The position numbers were made by a program, and so were the translations under genes. A DNA stretch of 64,000 bases from Blastocatellia bacterium (lineage in GTDB: Bacteria > Acidobacteriota > Blastocatellia > HR10 > J050): contig JALSQX010000060.1 of the NCBI GenBank assembly GCA_026985075.1, forward strand, positions 1-64,000. Reading direction: 5' to 3'. The notes below the pieces were generated by a model. That model had not been told where the DNA came from. It searched no databases and worked only from the letters and a program-made list of their open reading frames with translations. Of this stretch, positions 33,234 to 43,035 are shown one piece after another. The first letter of the stretch is position 1. Every line of letters starts with the position of its first letter.

Positions 33234-34847
33234 CTACAATCCCAGGTGCTCACCCACCTTCTGGACCGGCGCTCGCTTCGCCTTGGTCCGCTCCCAGATT
33301 TTTTCGTAATGGCCCTGAACGGTGAGCCGAGCATTCAACTCATTCTCATCGGACCAATACCCGAGATCGCGACTGGCCCACAGCGACTTCAGGTGGAGAG
33401 GCGGCAGCCCTTCCGCTTGCCAGAGCTGAAGCGCCCGTTCCATGAACTGTTTCTTGGGCAAGGCAATGGGCGGGTAGGGCCATTTCCGCGTGGCATCGAT
33501 GAGAACGGACGATGGCCCTTCGGGCAAGTGTCCTTCTTCGAATGTCCCCGATGGTGGATGTCCGGATGGATCGAGAGCGATGAATGGTCCCTTCCTGATG
33601 ACGATATCGTAAGCCGGTTGCATACGAAACGTCACCGCCCAGCACACGGCCTCGGCATCGCAAGGATCGATATCGTCATCCACGGCGACGAGAATCTTGC
33701 CCATTCCCTCACCACTGAACTTGGCCGCCGCCTCCAGCGCCGCCCGGGGTTCATCGGCCGAGCGCTTGCGCATCTGAAGGACGATGAACTCGCGACTCGC
33801 GCCGAAATCGGGGAGCCCGACATCGACGACGCCCTCGAATCCTTCTTCGCGCAAATGGTGGAGGAGCGATGCTTCGTGGCCATACTGGATGAGTTCGCTC
33901 GTCTCGCTCGGCGGCATCCCACAGGTGACGTGCTGAAAGATGGGTTCGCGCCGATGAGTGATGGCCGTGATGCGAAGAATGGGGCTGTAGCGGCGCGTCT
34001 CATCGGCCATGAACCCGGGATACTCGCCGAAGCTCGTCCCCGGATAGAGATAATCCACATCCATGAGTCCCTCGATGACGATCTCGGCATGAGCGGGGAC
34101 CTCCAGGTCGATGGTCTTGCAGCGGACCAGGGGAACGGGCTCCTCAGCGATGCCCCCGGCCACCGCCAATTCATCGAGACCTTCGGGGAGCTTGGTCGAT
34201 GCCGCATAGAGAATATTTGGCGTCACGCCGATGGCGATGGCCACAGGCATGGGCTCGCCGCGAGCGCGCCACTTCTTCCAGTGAAGGAATCCATGTTGCC
34301 TCACGCCGATGCCCCAACGCAACGTCGTTCGGTTCTTGAGAAATCCCGAGTATTCGCCGACATTGCGGACGTCCGTCTCGGGATCTTTCGTGATGACGGC
34401 CGTCGTCGTCCGCGGATCGCCGGATAAGCCGGGGATATCCACGGGCACGGGGAGTTCATCGATCCCCCGGGCCTCGAGTTCTGCGCCAGTATGAACGATC
34501 TCCTGACAAGGCCCCGAATCCACCAGCACCGGTGGAATGGGGTGATCGATAGCTCGAACCCATTTCTGTTTGATCTCCTCCGCCTCACACTGCATGCCAA
34601 GGGCGTACATGTGCCTGGAGGCGGCCACGGAGTTGATCACCAGCGATCCTTCAAATCTCGTTCCCCTCACCGAAACTGGTTGTTCGAACAACAGGGCACA
34701 CCGCTCCTCGGGAGGCAATCCCCGGTAGACGAGCCAGGCCATCGGCGCCGCCTCGGTTTCGATGACGACCTCAGACTTCACCCGCTTCAACAGTCCTCCT
34801 TCCTCCAACCTGGCGAGCCAGGCGCGAAAATCGACGAAATATCCCAT
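33234..34847 (-). CDS. UbiD-family (de)carboxylase
   Basis: The 537-residue protein is full-length UbiD-like. It has the central SGFLKNRTTLRWG region (cofactor contacts), EIVIEGLMDVDYLYPGTSFGEYPGF with the catalytic Glu of the GxFGEYxG block, and a C-terminal DVDDDIDP-like segment. UbiD enzymes need prenylated FMN made by UbiX, which is not in the window. They decarboxylate aromatic or unsaturated acids reversibly. In this island it may remove a ring carboxylate. GGAGGGG precedes the ATG. Substrate is not decidable. Confidence 0.9.
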   Translation of the reverse strand: MGYFVDFRAWLARLEEGGLLKRVKSEVVIETEAAPMAWLVYRGLPPEERCALLFEQPVSVRGTRFEGSLVINSVAASRHMYALGMQCEAEEIKQKWVRAIDHPIPPVLVDSGPCQEIVHTGAELEARGIDELPVPVDIPGLSGDPRTTTAVITKDPETDVRNVGEYSGFLKNRTTLRWGIGVRQHGFLHWKKWRARGEPMPVAIAIGVTPNILYAASTKLPEGLDELAVAGGIAEEPVPLVRCKTIDLEVPAHAEIVIEGLMDVDYLYPGTSFGEYPGFMADETRRYSPILRITAITHRREPIFQHVTCGMPPSETSELIQYGHEASLLHHLREEGFEGVVDVGLPDFGASREFIVLQMRKRSADEPRAALEAAAKFSGEGMGKILVAVDDDIDPCDAEAVCWAVTFRMQPAYDIVIRKGPFIALDPSGHPPSGTFEEGHLPEGPSSVLIDATRKWPYPPIALPKKQFMERALQLWQAEGLPPLHLKSLWASRDLGYWSDENELNARLTVQGHYEKIWERTKAKRAPVQKVGEHLGL

Positions 34848-34924
34848 ATCCCCTCCATTCTCCTATGCCGTTATCATCGGAGAGGGCTCTCTGACTGTTT
34901 TCATCCTGACCAGCGGGCGCTCAG

Positions 34925-35626
34925 TCAGAATCCGATGAACGGAATCTGCCCTTCGCGACCGGCAGCGATGGATTGGGCGGGAAATTCCAACTCCCGGGCG
35001 ACCAACTCCAGGATCCGCTCTTGCGCCGATCGTCCCTGTTTGGCCAACATGCGCGCCGCCATCCGCCCGACGGCGATATGGAACAGCTCATCGGGTAAGA
35101 TGCGCTCCACCGTCGATCGGAGTTCGGGATGAGTATCGAACTTCAATGCTTCTTTGAAAAAGATCAGTGCGCCACGCTCAGAGATGAACTGACAGCAGAT
35201 GATCTCTTCCAGCGGATCTTCAATAGAATCGTAGTGCTCGAACATGTTGAACAACGGCTTGGCTTCCGGCGTCTCGAAAACATCCTTCTTGCCACCCATC
35301 TTGAAAGCGCAGTCGCGATACATCTTGAAGTGGCGCATCTCATCGTGTAATTGACGAGCCACGTTGAGCTTCAACTCCGGATAATCGAACCCGATCTTCT
35401 CGATCTGTCGGGCGAACGTATCCGCGGAGCGAATCTCACCCCAAGCGTTGTAATAACACATCTGCAACTGTTTTTCGACCGTATCCCAGGGGTTCCTGGT
35501 GACGAACGCCTCGGAGACCTTGCCCAGAATCTCATCGAGCACTTTATCCAGGGCGCTGATGAATTCGTTGGCATCGTCTCCGATGGGCACTTGTTTGATG
35601 AGATTGGCAATGGCTTCCGGTGACAT
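34925..35626 (-). CDS. Ferritin-like diiron protein, copy 1
   Basis: The 233-residue four-helix protein has the complete diiron ligand set: E64 (AWGEIRSADTFARQ), E96-x2-H99 (DEMRHFKMY), E150 (FISERG) and E180-x2-H183 (DELFHIAVG). This matches ferritin-like oxidases and oxygenases rather than storage ferritins, which lack the long N-terminal part. Its paralogue at 51025 shares AWGEIRSxDTFARQ. AAAGGAGG precedes the ATG at 35626. It probably oxidises an aromatic or CoA substrate; this is inference from context. Confidence 0.82.
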   Translation of the reverse strand: MSPEAIANLIKQVPIGDDANEFISALDKVLDEILGKVSEAFVTRNPWDTVEKQLQMCYYNAWGEIRSADTFARQIEKIGFDYPELKLNVARQLHDEMRHFKMYRDCAFKMGGKKDVFETPEAKPLFNMFEHYDSIEDPLEEIICCQFISERGALIFFKEALKFDTHPELRSTVERILPDELFHIAVGRMAARMLAKQGRSAQERILELVARELEFPAQSIAAGREGQIPFIGF

Positions 35627-35757
35627 AGGTTCCTCCTTTTCCGCTGAAGTCAATGGCTGACGGCGATGATCCTTCCGCCATCGAGCTTTTCTGGACCGCC
35701 CACTCCATCTCTTCTCTGTGGCCGCTCATCGATTCACGAGCGCCCTCTCCGCCTCGA

Positions 35758-36780
35758 CTACATGTCGATGACCACGCTCACCGGGCGATCGGCAGCTAAC
35801 ATGGCGAATCCATCGTTGATCTCGGGGAGCACGATGCGATCGGAGATGAGGCCGGTCACGTCAAGGGCTCCGCGCTCGACCAACTCGACGAGTTCGCGCA
35901 CCTCTGATCCTTTGACCAGACATCCTCCGGTCAACTCGATCTCTCCGAACATGAGCTGGAGAATGTCCACATTGACCGGTCCGAAGCACCCGGCTCGACC
36001 GATGACGACCAACCGACCGCCTTTGCGCAACAGTTGACTGGCCGCCGCAATCGCCTCGGCGTCACCGGTGAAATCCAGAGCGGCATCAGCTCCCCGTCCG
36101 GCGGTGAGGTTCTGAACCTGATCGGCGAGATCATCAGCCCGCACATGAACCGTTGCATCGGCTCCGTATTGTTGCGCTCGAGCCAATCGTCGTTCTTCAT
36201 CATCGACGACGATGGCCCGCGCTCCGGCCAAATGACACAACCGAATGGCCGCCAATCCCCACAACCGAGCGCCAACGATCACCACGGTATCTCCGATACC
36301 CACCTGCGCCCGTTTGATGGCCCGATAGGGCGTGGCAAAACCGCAGGGGATGAGCGAGGCGTCGGCATGTGAGAGCCCTGAAGGCACTTTCATGACGTTC
36401 GTGGCGGGGACGAGGACGAATTGAGCGAATCCTCCGGGTCGCTGAACGCCGATGGCTTGCCAGTTCTCGCACAAGTTTTCCCGTCCAATCTGGCAGTAGT
36501 AACACCTCCCACAGTGCACCAGGAAATGGACGAGCACCGCATCACCGCGCTCGACCGCGTCCACCCCGGGTCCCACCTGGGCCACCGAACCGGCGATCTG
36601 ATGCCCCATGATGATCGGTCCCTCCATCATGGGGATGCCCGTCTGCATGAGGCGATAGTCCGTATCGCAGAGACCACTGGAAATGACTTTCACCAGCACC
36701 GTCCCGGGCTGGACTTCCGGATCGGGCACGGTATCCAACCTGAGCGGTCGCCCCACTTCATAGAACAAAGCCGCATCCAT
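35758..36780 (-). CDS. Zinc-dependent medium-chain alcohol dehydrogenase
   Basis: The 340-residue MDR protein has the catalytic-zinc Cys C38 (GLCDTD) and H60, and a structural zinc lobe C90/C93/C96/C104 (CGRCYYCQIGRENLC). The usual GHE reads GHQ (Q61). The Rossmann loop VGARLWGLAAIR is atypical at the Gly-rich turn, but VVDDEERRL keeps an acidic residue for NAD. It probably oxidises an aromatic or short alcohol, feeding the aldehyde dehydrogenase nearby. AAGGAGGG precedes the ATG. Confidence 0.88.
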   Translation of the reverse strand: MDAALFYEVGRPLRLDTVPDPEVQPGTVLVKVISSGLCDTDYRLMQTGIPMMEGPIIMGHQIAGSVAQVGPGVDAVERGDAVLVHFLVHCGRCYYCQIGRENLCENWQAIGVQRPGGFAQFVLVPATNVMKVPSGLSHADASLIPCGFATPYRAIKRAQVGIGDTVVIVGARLWGLAAIRLCHLAGARAIVVDDEERRLARAQQYGADATVHVRADDLADQVQNLTAGRGADAALDFTGDAEAIAAASQLLRKGGRLVVIGRAGCFGPVNVDILQLMFGEIELTGGCLVKGSEVRELVELVERGALDVTGLISDRIVLPEINDGFAMLAADRPVSVVIDM

Positions 36781-36795
36781 GTTCCCTCCTTCGTC

Positions 36796-37902
36796 TCACT
36801 GCCGATCGCGAAGGACTTTCAGGTGACTGATCCCTTTGAGTCCCTCGGCAATTTTGTGCCACGATTCACCTTCATCGTCGGTGGCATAGATGTCGCCACC
36901 AGTGGTTCCGAAATAGACGCTCATTCCTCCGTTGGTGGGACCGGCATCCAGCGCCCAGACCATATCGAACAACCGTTCGGGCAACCCGTTCATGATCGGG
37001 TCCCAGCGCTCGCCGGCATTGCGGCTGCGAAACAGGACGACATCGGCCCCTTTTCGCCGCCGCAGTTTCGATGGACTGAGGAAGTAGACGTGGCCGGTCA
37101 ACACGCCGACGGCCAGCTTGCTCATCGAGGCCCACCGTGGTGGAATACCGTCGGCGGCGGCCAGGAACAGCGTCTCGGGATTCTCGGGATGAAAAGCGAT
37201 GGCATCCTCACAGTAGGTGCGGAAATCCAGTCCCTCATTGGCCTGACGCCAACTCCGCCCCTCATCGTCGCTCCGATAGATGCCGAAGCCACCGAGTTGT
37301 TTGTACGGTGGGGTATCGTCTCCAGTGGCCACGATGAGTCGTTCGGGCCGGGCCGGATGAATGATCAATCGATGGATATCGTGACCGATTCCCTCGGCCG
37401 CTTCCCAATGCTCGCCGCCATCGCGACTGATGAGAAACGATCCCACTTCGATTCCCGCATAGAGCACCCGAGGGTCGCGGGGACTCACTTCCAGTGTGCG
37501 TACATGAGGTACGCGCGGCGGCACGGGAAAGCTCCATTCCCTGGCCCTGGGATGTTCGCGCAGATGGCCGCACTCGGTCCAGTGCGGTTCATCGCCGCGA
37601 CGCACGAATACGCCCGGCGGTTCCGTGCCCGCGTACACGGTATGAGGGTCGTGAGGACTCACGGCCAGCGCGCGGACATCTTTGAACGGAAGATCGTCGG
37701 TGATATCCTCCCAGGTCTGTCCGTAATCGGTGGACCGAAACACGCCCTCCTTATAGCTGCTGACGTACACCGTTCGCCGCTCGGCATCGGTGGCCATCGC
37801 CATGATCATCTTTCCCCGGAGCGTCGGCCCCAATCGGTGCCACCGCTGGCCGTGACCTTTCCAGAGAAAAAACACGCCTTCCTTGGCCGCCACAGATAAC
37901 AT
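36796..37902 (-). CDS. Cytosolic Asp-box (BNR) beta-propeller, copy 2
   Basis: The 368-residue protein has at least four good Asp boxes (STDYGQTW, SRDGGEHW, SDDEGRSW, TDDEGESW) and two degenerate ones. There is no signal peptide. It shares the REWSFPVPP-type block with EWRFPAPP of copy 1 and has similar spacing, so both come from one ancestor. The ATG at 37902 follows AAGGAGG; a TTG six codons earlier overlaps that site. It lies between the alcohol and aldehyde dehydrogenase genes. Function unknown. Confidence 0.8.
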   Translation of the reverse strand: MLSVAAKEGVFFLWKGHGQRWHRLGPTLRGKMIMAMATDAERRTVYVSSYKEGVFRSTDYGQTWEDITDDLPFKDVRALAVSPHDPHTVYAGTEPPGVFVRRGDEPHWTECGHLREHPRAREWSFPVPPRVPHVRTLEVSPRDPRVLYAGIEVGSFLISRDGGEHWEAAEGIGHDIHRLIIHPARPERLIVATGDDTPPYKQLGGFGIYRSDDEGRSWRQANEGLDFRTYCEDAIAFHPENPETLFLAAADGIPPRWASMSKLAVGVLTGHVYFLSPSKLRRRKGADVVLFRSRNAGERWDPIMNGLPERLFDMVWALDAGPTNGGMSVYFGTTGGDIYATDDEGESWHKIAEGLKGISHLKVLRDRQ

Positions 37903-37916
37903 ACCGATCACCTCCT

Positions 37917-39401
37917 TCAATGGTGCGGTTCGCCAAAGGCCAGTACCACACTCTTGGTTTGCGAATAGTGATATTTCACCGTTTCCAGCGCCGCTTCTCG
38001 GCCATAGCCGCTCTTCTTATATCCGCCGATGGGCGCCCCGCTCTTGAAGTTGTAATAGCGGTTGATCCACACCATCCCCGCTTGCAACCGCCGCGCCGTC
38101 TCGTGGGCCAGCTTGAGGTCGTTGGTCCAAATGCCCGCGGCCAGACCGTAGATCACATCGTTGGCCTCTTCGATCAGGCGATCGTAATCGCGCCAACGGA
38201 GAATGCCCAATACCGGACCGAAAATCTCCTCTTGCGCGATGCGCATGGAGTTCTTCACGTCGCCGAACAGCGTCGGCTCGACATAGAATCCTCTGGCGAA
38301 CGGTTCGCCTTGAGGACGCCCACCGCCACAGAGCAGCTTGGCGCCCTCTTGCTGGCCGATCTCGATATAGTTGAGCACCTTCTCCAGCTGTTCCTGGGAG
38401 ACGAGCGGCCCCAACTCGGTCTGCGGATCGGTAGGATCACCTATGCGGATCTTACGAGCGCGGTCGACCGCCTTTTCCACGAACGTATCGTAGATGTCCT
38501 CGTGAACGAACACCCGGGAGCCTTGAGCGCACATCTGCCCAGCCTGAACGCAGAGATTGAGCGCCAACCCCTCAATAGCCTGATCCAGGTCGCAATCGGG
38601 AAATACGATGAAGGGACTCTTGCCACCGAGTTCCAGCGTCACCGGAACGATGTTCTCCGAAGTATATTGAATGATGAGGCGCCCGGTGACCGTCTCGCCG
38701 GTGAACGCCACCTTATTGACGCCCGGATGTCGAGCCAACGGCGCACCGGCCGTCGGTCCGAAGCCGGTGACGACGTTGATCACCCCTTTGGGCACGAGAT
38801 CGCTGATCTCCTTGATGAACTCGAGAACGGAGAGACAGGCCTGCTCGGCGGGCTTCAGAACCACCGTATTCCCGGCGGCCAGCGCTGGCGCGAGCTTCAG
38901 CGCCACCATGGCCAGCGGCGCATTCCAGGGAATGATTTGTCCCACCACGCCCAGCGGCTCATGGTAGATGAGGACGACGTCATCTCCCACAGGAATGGTC
39001 TCGCCGTTGAGCATTCGTGTCGTGGCGGCGAAGTAGCGATAATGATCGACGCAGAATGGGATATCGAAAAACAGCGGTTCGCGAATCGGCTTTCCATTAC
39101 CCAGCGTCTCCATGAGCGCGAATTGCTCCTTCCGCTTCTCCAGACGATGGGCGATCTCCAGGAGGATCTGTTCTCGCTCGGCGGCCGGCGTCCGTCCCCA
39201 CGTCGCGAAAGCCTCCTGAGCCGCTTTCACCGCCCGATCGATATCCCGGTCATTGCCCGCCTGCACGCGAGCCAGAACCTCTCCGGTGGCCGGATTGATC
39301 GCCTCGAACGTTTCGCCCGATTCCGAAGCCACCCATTCACCACCAATGAAATGTCCGTATTCTTGCTGGAACGGATTCTTCTTCGGCTTTGCTTCGGCCA
39401 T
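37917..39401 (-). CDS. NAD-dependent aldehyde dehydrogenase 2
   Basis: The 494-residue ALDH has PWNAPLAMVALKLAPALAAGN, FTGETVTGR, LELGGKSPFIVF (general base) and QAGQMCAQGSRVFV (catalytic Cys). It ends with GYKKSGYGRE. It is only about 40% like the enzyme at 3282 by eye, so the two are not recent duplicates. It lies 2 bases downstream of the single-cupin gene and next to the alcohol dehydrogenase, suggesting stepwise oxidation of an alcohol to an acid or of a ring-cleavage aldehyde. CAGGAGG precedes the ATG. Confidence 0.92.
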   Translation of the reverse strand: MAEAKPKKNPFQQEYGHFIGGEWVASESGETFEAINPATGEVLARVQAGNDRDIDRAVKAAQEAFATWGRTPAAEREQILLEIAHRLEKRKEQFALMETLGNGKPIREPLFFDIPFCVDHYRYFAATTRMLNGETIPVGDDVVLIYHEPLGVVGQIIPWNAPLAMVALKLAPALAAGNTVVLKPAEQACLSVLEFIKEISDLVPKGVINVVTGFGPTAGAPLARHPGVNKVAFTGETVTGRLIIQYTSENIVPVTLELGGKSPFIVFPDCDLDQAIEGLALNLCVQAGQMCAQGSRVFVHEDIYDTFVEKAVDRARKIRIGDPTDPQTELGPLVSQEQLEKVLNYIEIGQQEGAKLLCGGGRPQGEPFARGFYVEPTLFGDVKNSMRIAQEEIFGPVLGILRWRDYDRLIEEANDVIYGLAAGIWTNDLKLAHETARRLQAGMVWINRYYNFKSGAPIGGYKKSGYGREAALETVKYHYSQTKSVVLAFGEPHH

Positions 39402-39403
39402 GG

Positions 39404-39910
39404 CTACACCTCCTGTTTGATCTCCTGATATCCCCCCTCCAGCTCCTCTTCGAGCATCGTTCGTAATCCCATCATCAAGGGCAAGTCGAACACGCCGAGG
39501 AGAATGGCCGGTTCATTGGGATCGGTGTTCACATTCTCGTGGAAGCTCCAGGCGGGGAGTGAGAGCACATCGCCTTCCTTCCACTCGATCTTCCGGCCAT
39601 CGACGACGGTATATCCCCGACCGCGCACCACATAGTAAATGCCGGCAAACGTGTGCCGATGAGCCTGACCATGCTCTCCGGGCTCAATCCATTGAAAACC
39701 GGCCAGGATGCTCGGCGTTGTGCCCATCACATTCCCCGTGGACGGATTATAGAGGGAAGCGACCGTCCCGGCGCGCGGATCTTTTTTCGGCGCTTTACGC
39801 AGTTCTTCGAGCTTCTCGTAAATCTCTTCTCGAGTCCACTTCATCGGCTGGATCCGAGGCGGTGGACTCATGGAATCCAGATAAGTGATGAATTTGCGTT
39901 GTTCTCCCAT
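39404..39910 (-). CDS. Single-cupin protein related to the gentisate dioxygenase C-terminal cupin
   Basis: The 168-residue protein has one cupin with AHRHTFAGIYYVVRG and WSFHENVN, keeping an HxH...H metal set. It closely resembles the second cupin of the bicupin at 22054 (SHRHTSSAVYFVVRG, VVDGxxxEWK). It may be a one-domain dioxygenase or a metal-binding accessory. It is tightly coupled to aldehyde dehydrogenase 2. AAGGAGGGG precedes the ATG. Confidence 0.82.
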   Translation of the reverse strand: MGEQRKFITYLDSMSPPPRIQPMKWTREEIYEKLEELRKAPKKDPRAGTVASLYNPSTGNVMGTTPSILAGFQWIEPGEHGQAHRHTFAGIYYVVRGRGYTVVDGRKIEWKEGDVLSLPAWSFHENVNTDPNEPAILLGVFDLPLMMGLRTMLEEELEGGYQEIKQEV

Positions 39911-39936
39911 ACGATCCCCTCCTTCAACCGTGAGTG

Positions 39937-39956
39937 ACGCAAGACAGTAGCTTGCG
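39937..39956. repeat. Intergenic hairpin repeat ACGCAAG-N7-CTTGCG, copy 2
   Basis: Same stem and 7-base loop as the element at 27721-27741, except that the last stem pair is lost. It lies in the 95-base gap between the receptor stop and the cupin start. Confidence 0.55.
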
Positions 39957-40005
39957 CTCGGCCATCTTCGCCAACCGTGACCGGTGTGAATTCATGAGCG
40001 TCCTC

Positions 40006-42978
40006 TCAAAATGTCAGACGAATGGCGAATTGAATTTGACGGGGATTGCCCACCTGAGCGGGCGTCCCGAAACTTGGAATGGCCCCGGGAATGCCATCGC
40101 CGAATCGGCGAGGCACCGGGAGCCCGGGCAAGAAATCGACAGCCCCGTAGACGGTGTTCACTTCGGTCACGTTGACCGTGTTGAACAGATTGAAGAACTC
40201 GGCAATGAGCTCGGCCCGGACGCCCTCATTGAACCTGATCACCCGAGCGACGCGCAGATCGACGCTGCGGAAATCATCCCCTTGATAGGTGTTCTTCCCG
40301 ATGATGCCCACGCGATCGGGACCCGGCTCCAGATCTCCGTTGGTGTCCAATCCGGAAAAGAGGGTGAACCGCCGGGCGCTCTCCAACGTGGCGATCACGC
40401 CGAACTTGAAATTCCTGAGCACGCCGCGTTCTGGCGTCTCCCCGAGAAACGTGAGCACGAACCGATGACCCAGATGTTGATTGGACGGTCCACGATTCAG
40501 TCGAAAATTCATCGGATCTTCGGCGAGATCTTTGAAACTGAGCGCGGATACCAGATCGATCGTTTTCGAATAGGTGTAGTGTGCCGTGAGACTGAAATGA
40601 TGCGTGAAGTGCTTCTCAACCGACAGCGTCCCCCCATGATAGATCGAGGTGTTCGATTGAGAACTCGCTTGATAAAATCCGAACCGCAAGTCGGCGGGAA
40701 TATACTGCGCCTTCCCATTGGGTGCCCGGCCGACAAAGAAAGCGTTGCGCTGGCTCGACAGCGGGAGTTTCAGCCCATGCACCCAGAGGTAATTCAATCC
40801 GACTTTCCAATCCCTCCGAATCTGAATATCGAGCTGCAAACTTCCCTGCTCAGCATAAGGATTGACCCAGTCCCGCACCGCCCGACCGAACAAATGCTGA
40901 ATGAGCGCGATGGTGGGATATTCTCCCTTGGTGATGAAATTGAGAAAGCTCAATTGCGACAACGGGCCGGGAAGCGGGCCGATGGTGACCCCCTTGGGAT
41001 TGTCCCCGACCAGATCGGCCGAGAAAATGACGTCGCTATCGTCGAGTCGCCCTCCTTGTACGTTGCTATCCATCAAGATGAACCAGGGGAGAATGCCGTG
41101 GAAGATGCCAAATCCACCGCGTAACACGCCTCGCCCGGATTCTCCCAATCGATAGGCGAACCCGAATCGCGGCTGGACATTGTTATAATCATTGTCGTAG
41201 GAGAACCGACCGCGCGTCTCCACAAAATAGCGGAGACCAAAATTGAGCGTGAAGCTCGGCGAGAGCCGATAGCTATCCTGGAAGAACCCATCGAAAGTGT
41301 CGTGAGCGTAGTCGATCTCGGCGGCTCGCTCGAATTCCTCAGTGGGAAACAGGATGGTCCAATCGACGGGTCGCTGGAACGGTTGACCACGTAGCGCCCG
41401 AGGGACACCGATCATGAAGATGGTGGGCAACGGTGGGGTACGGAAGAAATTCTCCGGTTCGAAAATAGCGAACCCATTCATGGTGATGGCCCAGGTGAGG
41501 ATGTCCCCGATGTGATTCACGTCTGCACCGAACTTCAACCCGTGACTCCCGCGCAGGACGCTCACCGTATCGGCCCATTGCCACCGCGTCTCGCGATAGA
41601 AATCGGCCGGTCCGATTTGCCGCCCCAAGGAGAACAGATTGGGAATCTCCAAATGCGGTTCGGCGATGACGGCATCGAAGTGGAAACTGCGCCGCGAGTA
41701 CTGGAACAGCGCCTCGTTCACCACACTGGATGAGAGGGTGGTGACCGCGTTGAACACGATCGATTGATCCCGGATGGGATTGGTGCGAAACGTCGAGGGA
41801 GCACCAAAGTTTCCCGGCGCACCGGGTTGATTCCGATTATCCTGATCGACGAAGTTATATCGCAACATGGCGTGGGTCTTGGGCGTGAGCGACCCATCGA
41901 GCTTGACCAGAAACTGATCATAGTCGTTGACCCGGAGCTGCCGGAGATTCTCCGGACTCAACCCGATGGAGGCCTTGACCGCGTTGATGGCGTCCAGGTT
42001 GTCCAACAGAAAGCGATTGTACACGGGAGATTGTGCTCGTCGCTGTCCCTCGTAATTGCCGAAAAAGAAGAACCGATCGCCGATCAACGGCCCGCCCACG
42101 GTGAATCCGAACTGATTCTGCCGAAGCACATTGAATCCCGGGGCGCTCAAGATGCTGCGAGCATCCAGGGCATCATTCCGGAAGAATTCATAGACCGAGC
42201 CATGAAACTCGTTGGTGCCCGATTTGGTCACGATATTGACAATCCCTCCCATGGCCCGGCCGTACTCGGCACTGTAGTTGTACTGAATGACGCGGAATTC
42301 CTGCACCGCTTCCTGCGACGGTGTCAAATGTTGAAAGCCGGACACGCTGATATTATGGTCCGCCCCATCGAGGGCGAAGTAATTGGAATGATTTTCGGCC
42401 AGGCCCCCGAACGACACTTTGGTCACCTGTTCCTGAAACGGTCCATTGGCTCCCGGCGTGATGCTTCGACCCAGGGTGACTGACGGGGTGAGCAGGGCGA
42501 AATCGGTGAACCGACGCCCGCTGATGGGCAAATCGTTGATGCGCGTCTGATCAATGATGGCGCTCAATTCCGTCTTGGTCGGTTCCACGAGCGGCATCTC
42601 GGCATGGACTTCCAGTTCCTCGGTCAACGCCTCAACCTGAAGGGTGAGATCGAGCGTCGCCGTTTGCCCCACGGTCAATGTCACGTCATCGACGACCAGT
42701 GGCTGAAATCCCGGCGCTTCCACGCGCACCTGATAGCTTCCGGGAGGCATCGGTCCCAGACGGTAGAGGCCGTTCTCGTTGGTGACTGTTTCCAGCCGTC
42801 GATTGGTGGCCATATGGCGAACGATGATGTGAGCTTCGGCGACCACGGCTCCCGCCGGATCGCGAACGCTTCCCTCGAGCGTGGCGCCGCTCGTTTGCGC
42901 CCTGACGGCGACCGAGAAGAGCATGCCTCCTCCCACGAGGATGGTCATCCAAAGGATTCTCTTTTCAAACCTCATCAT
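40006..42978 (-). CDS. Oar-type TonB-dependent receptor 1
   Basis: The 990-residue outer-membrane protein has a signal peptide (1-28, ending AVRAQ), a carboxypeptidase-regulatory-like domain (about 30-115; LEGSVRDPAGAVV, VTNENGLYRLGPMPPGSY) and a plug (about 130-250; NIVTKSGTNEFHGS). The long beta-barrel ends in phenylalanine (AIRLTF). Family members import bulky substrates with TonB energy. Unlike the other two receptors it has no regulator gene in front; it follows the Rieske oxygenase beta subunit. GAGGAGG precedes paired ATGs. Confidence 0.92.
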   Translation of the reverse strand: MMRFEKRILWMTILVGGGMLFSVAVRAQTSGATLEGSVRDPAGAVVAEAHIIVRHMATNRRLETVTNENGLYRLGPMPPGSYQVRVEAPGFQPLVVDDVTLTVGQTATLDLTLQVEALTEELEVHAEMPLVEPTKTELSAIIDQTRINDLPISGRRFTDFALLTPSVTLGRSITPGANGPFQEQVTKVSFGGLAENHSNYFALDGADHNISVSGFQHLTPSQEAVQEFRVIQYNYSAEYGRAMGGIVNIVTKSGTNEFHGSVYEFFRNDALDARSILSAPGFNVLRQNQFGFTVGGPLIGDRFFFFGNYEGQRRAQSPVYNRFLLDNLDAINAVKASIGLSPENLRQLRVNDYDQFLVKLDGSLTPKTHAMLRYNFVDQDNRNQPGAPGNFGAPSTFRTNPIRDQSIVFNAVTTLSSSVVNEALFQYSRRSFHFDAVIAEPHLEIPNLFSLGRQIGPADFYRETRWQWADTVSVLRGSHGLKFGADVNHIGDILTWAITMNGFAIFEPENFFRTPPLPTIFMIGVPRALRGQPFQRPVDWTILFPTEEFERAAEIDYAHDTFDGFFQDSYRLSPSFTLNFGLRYFVETRGRFSYDNDYNNVQPRFGFAYRLGESGRGVLRGGFGIFHGILPWFILMDSNVQGGRLDDSDVIFSADLVGDNPKGVTIGPLPGPLSQLSFLNFITKGEYPTIALIQHLFGRAVRDWVNPYAEQGSLQLDIQIRRDWKVGLNYLWVHGLKLPLSSQRNAFFVGRAPNGKAQYIPADLRFGFYQASSQSNTSIYHGGTLSVEKHFTHHFSLTAHYTYSKTIDLVSALSFKDLAEDPMNFRLNRGPSNQHLGHRFVLTFLGETPERGVLRNFKFGVIATLESARRFTLFSGLDTNGDLEPGPDRVGIIGKNTYQGDDFRSVDLRVARVIRFNEGVRAELIAEFFNLFNTVNVTEVNTVYGAVDFLPGLPVPRRFGDGIPGAIPSFGTPAQVGNPRQIQFAIRLTF

Positions 42979-43035
42979 TACCGCCTCCTCGTTCTCATCA
43001 CAGCGGCTGACTCGGACAATGAGCCCCCGCCGGAC

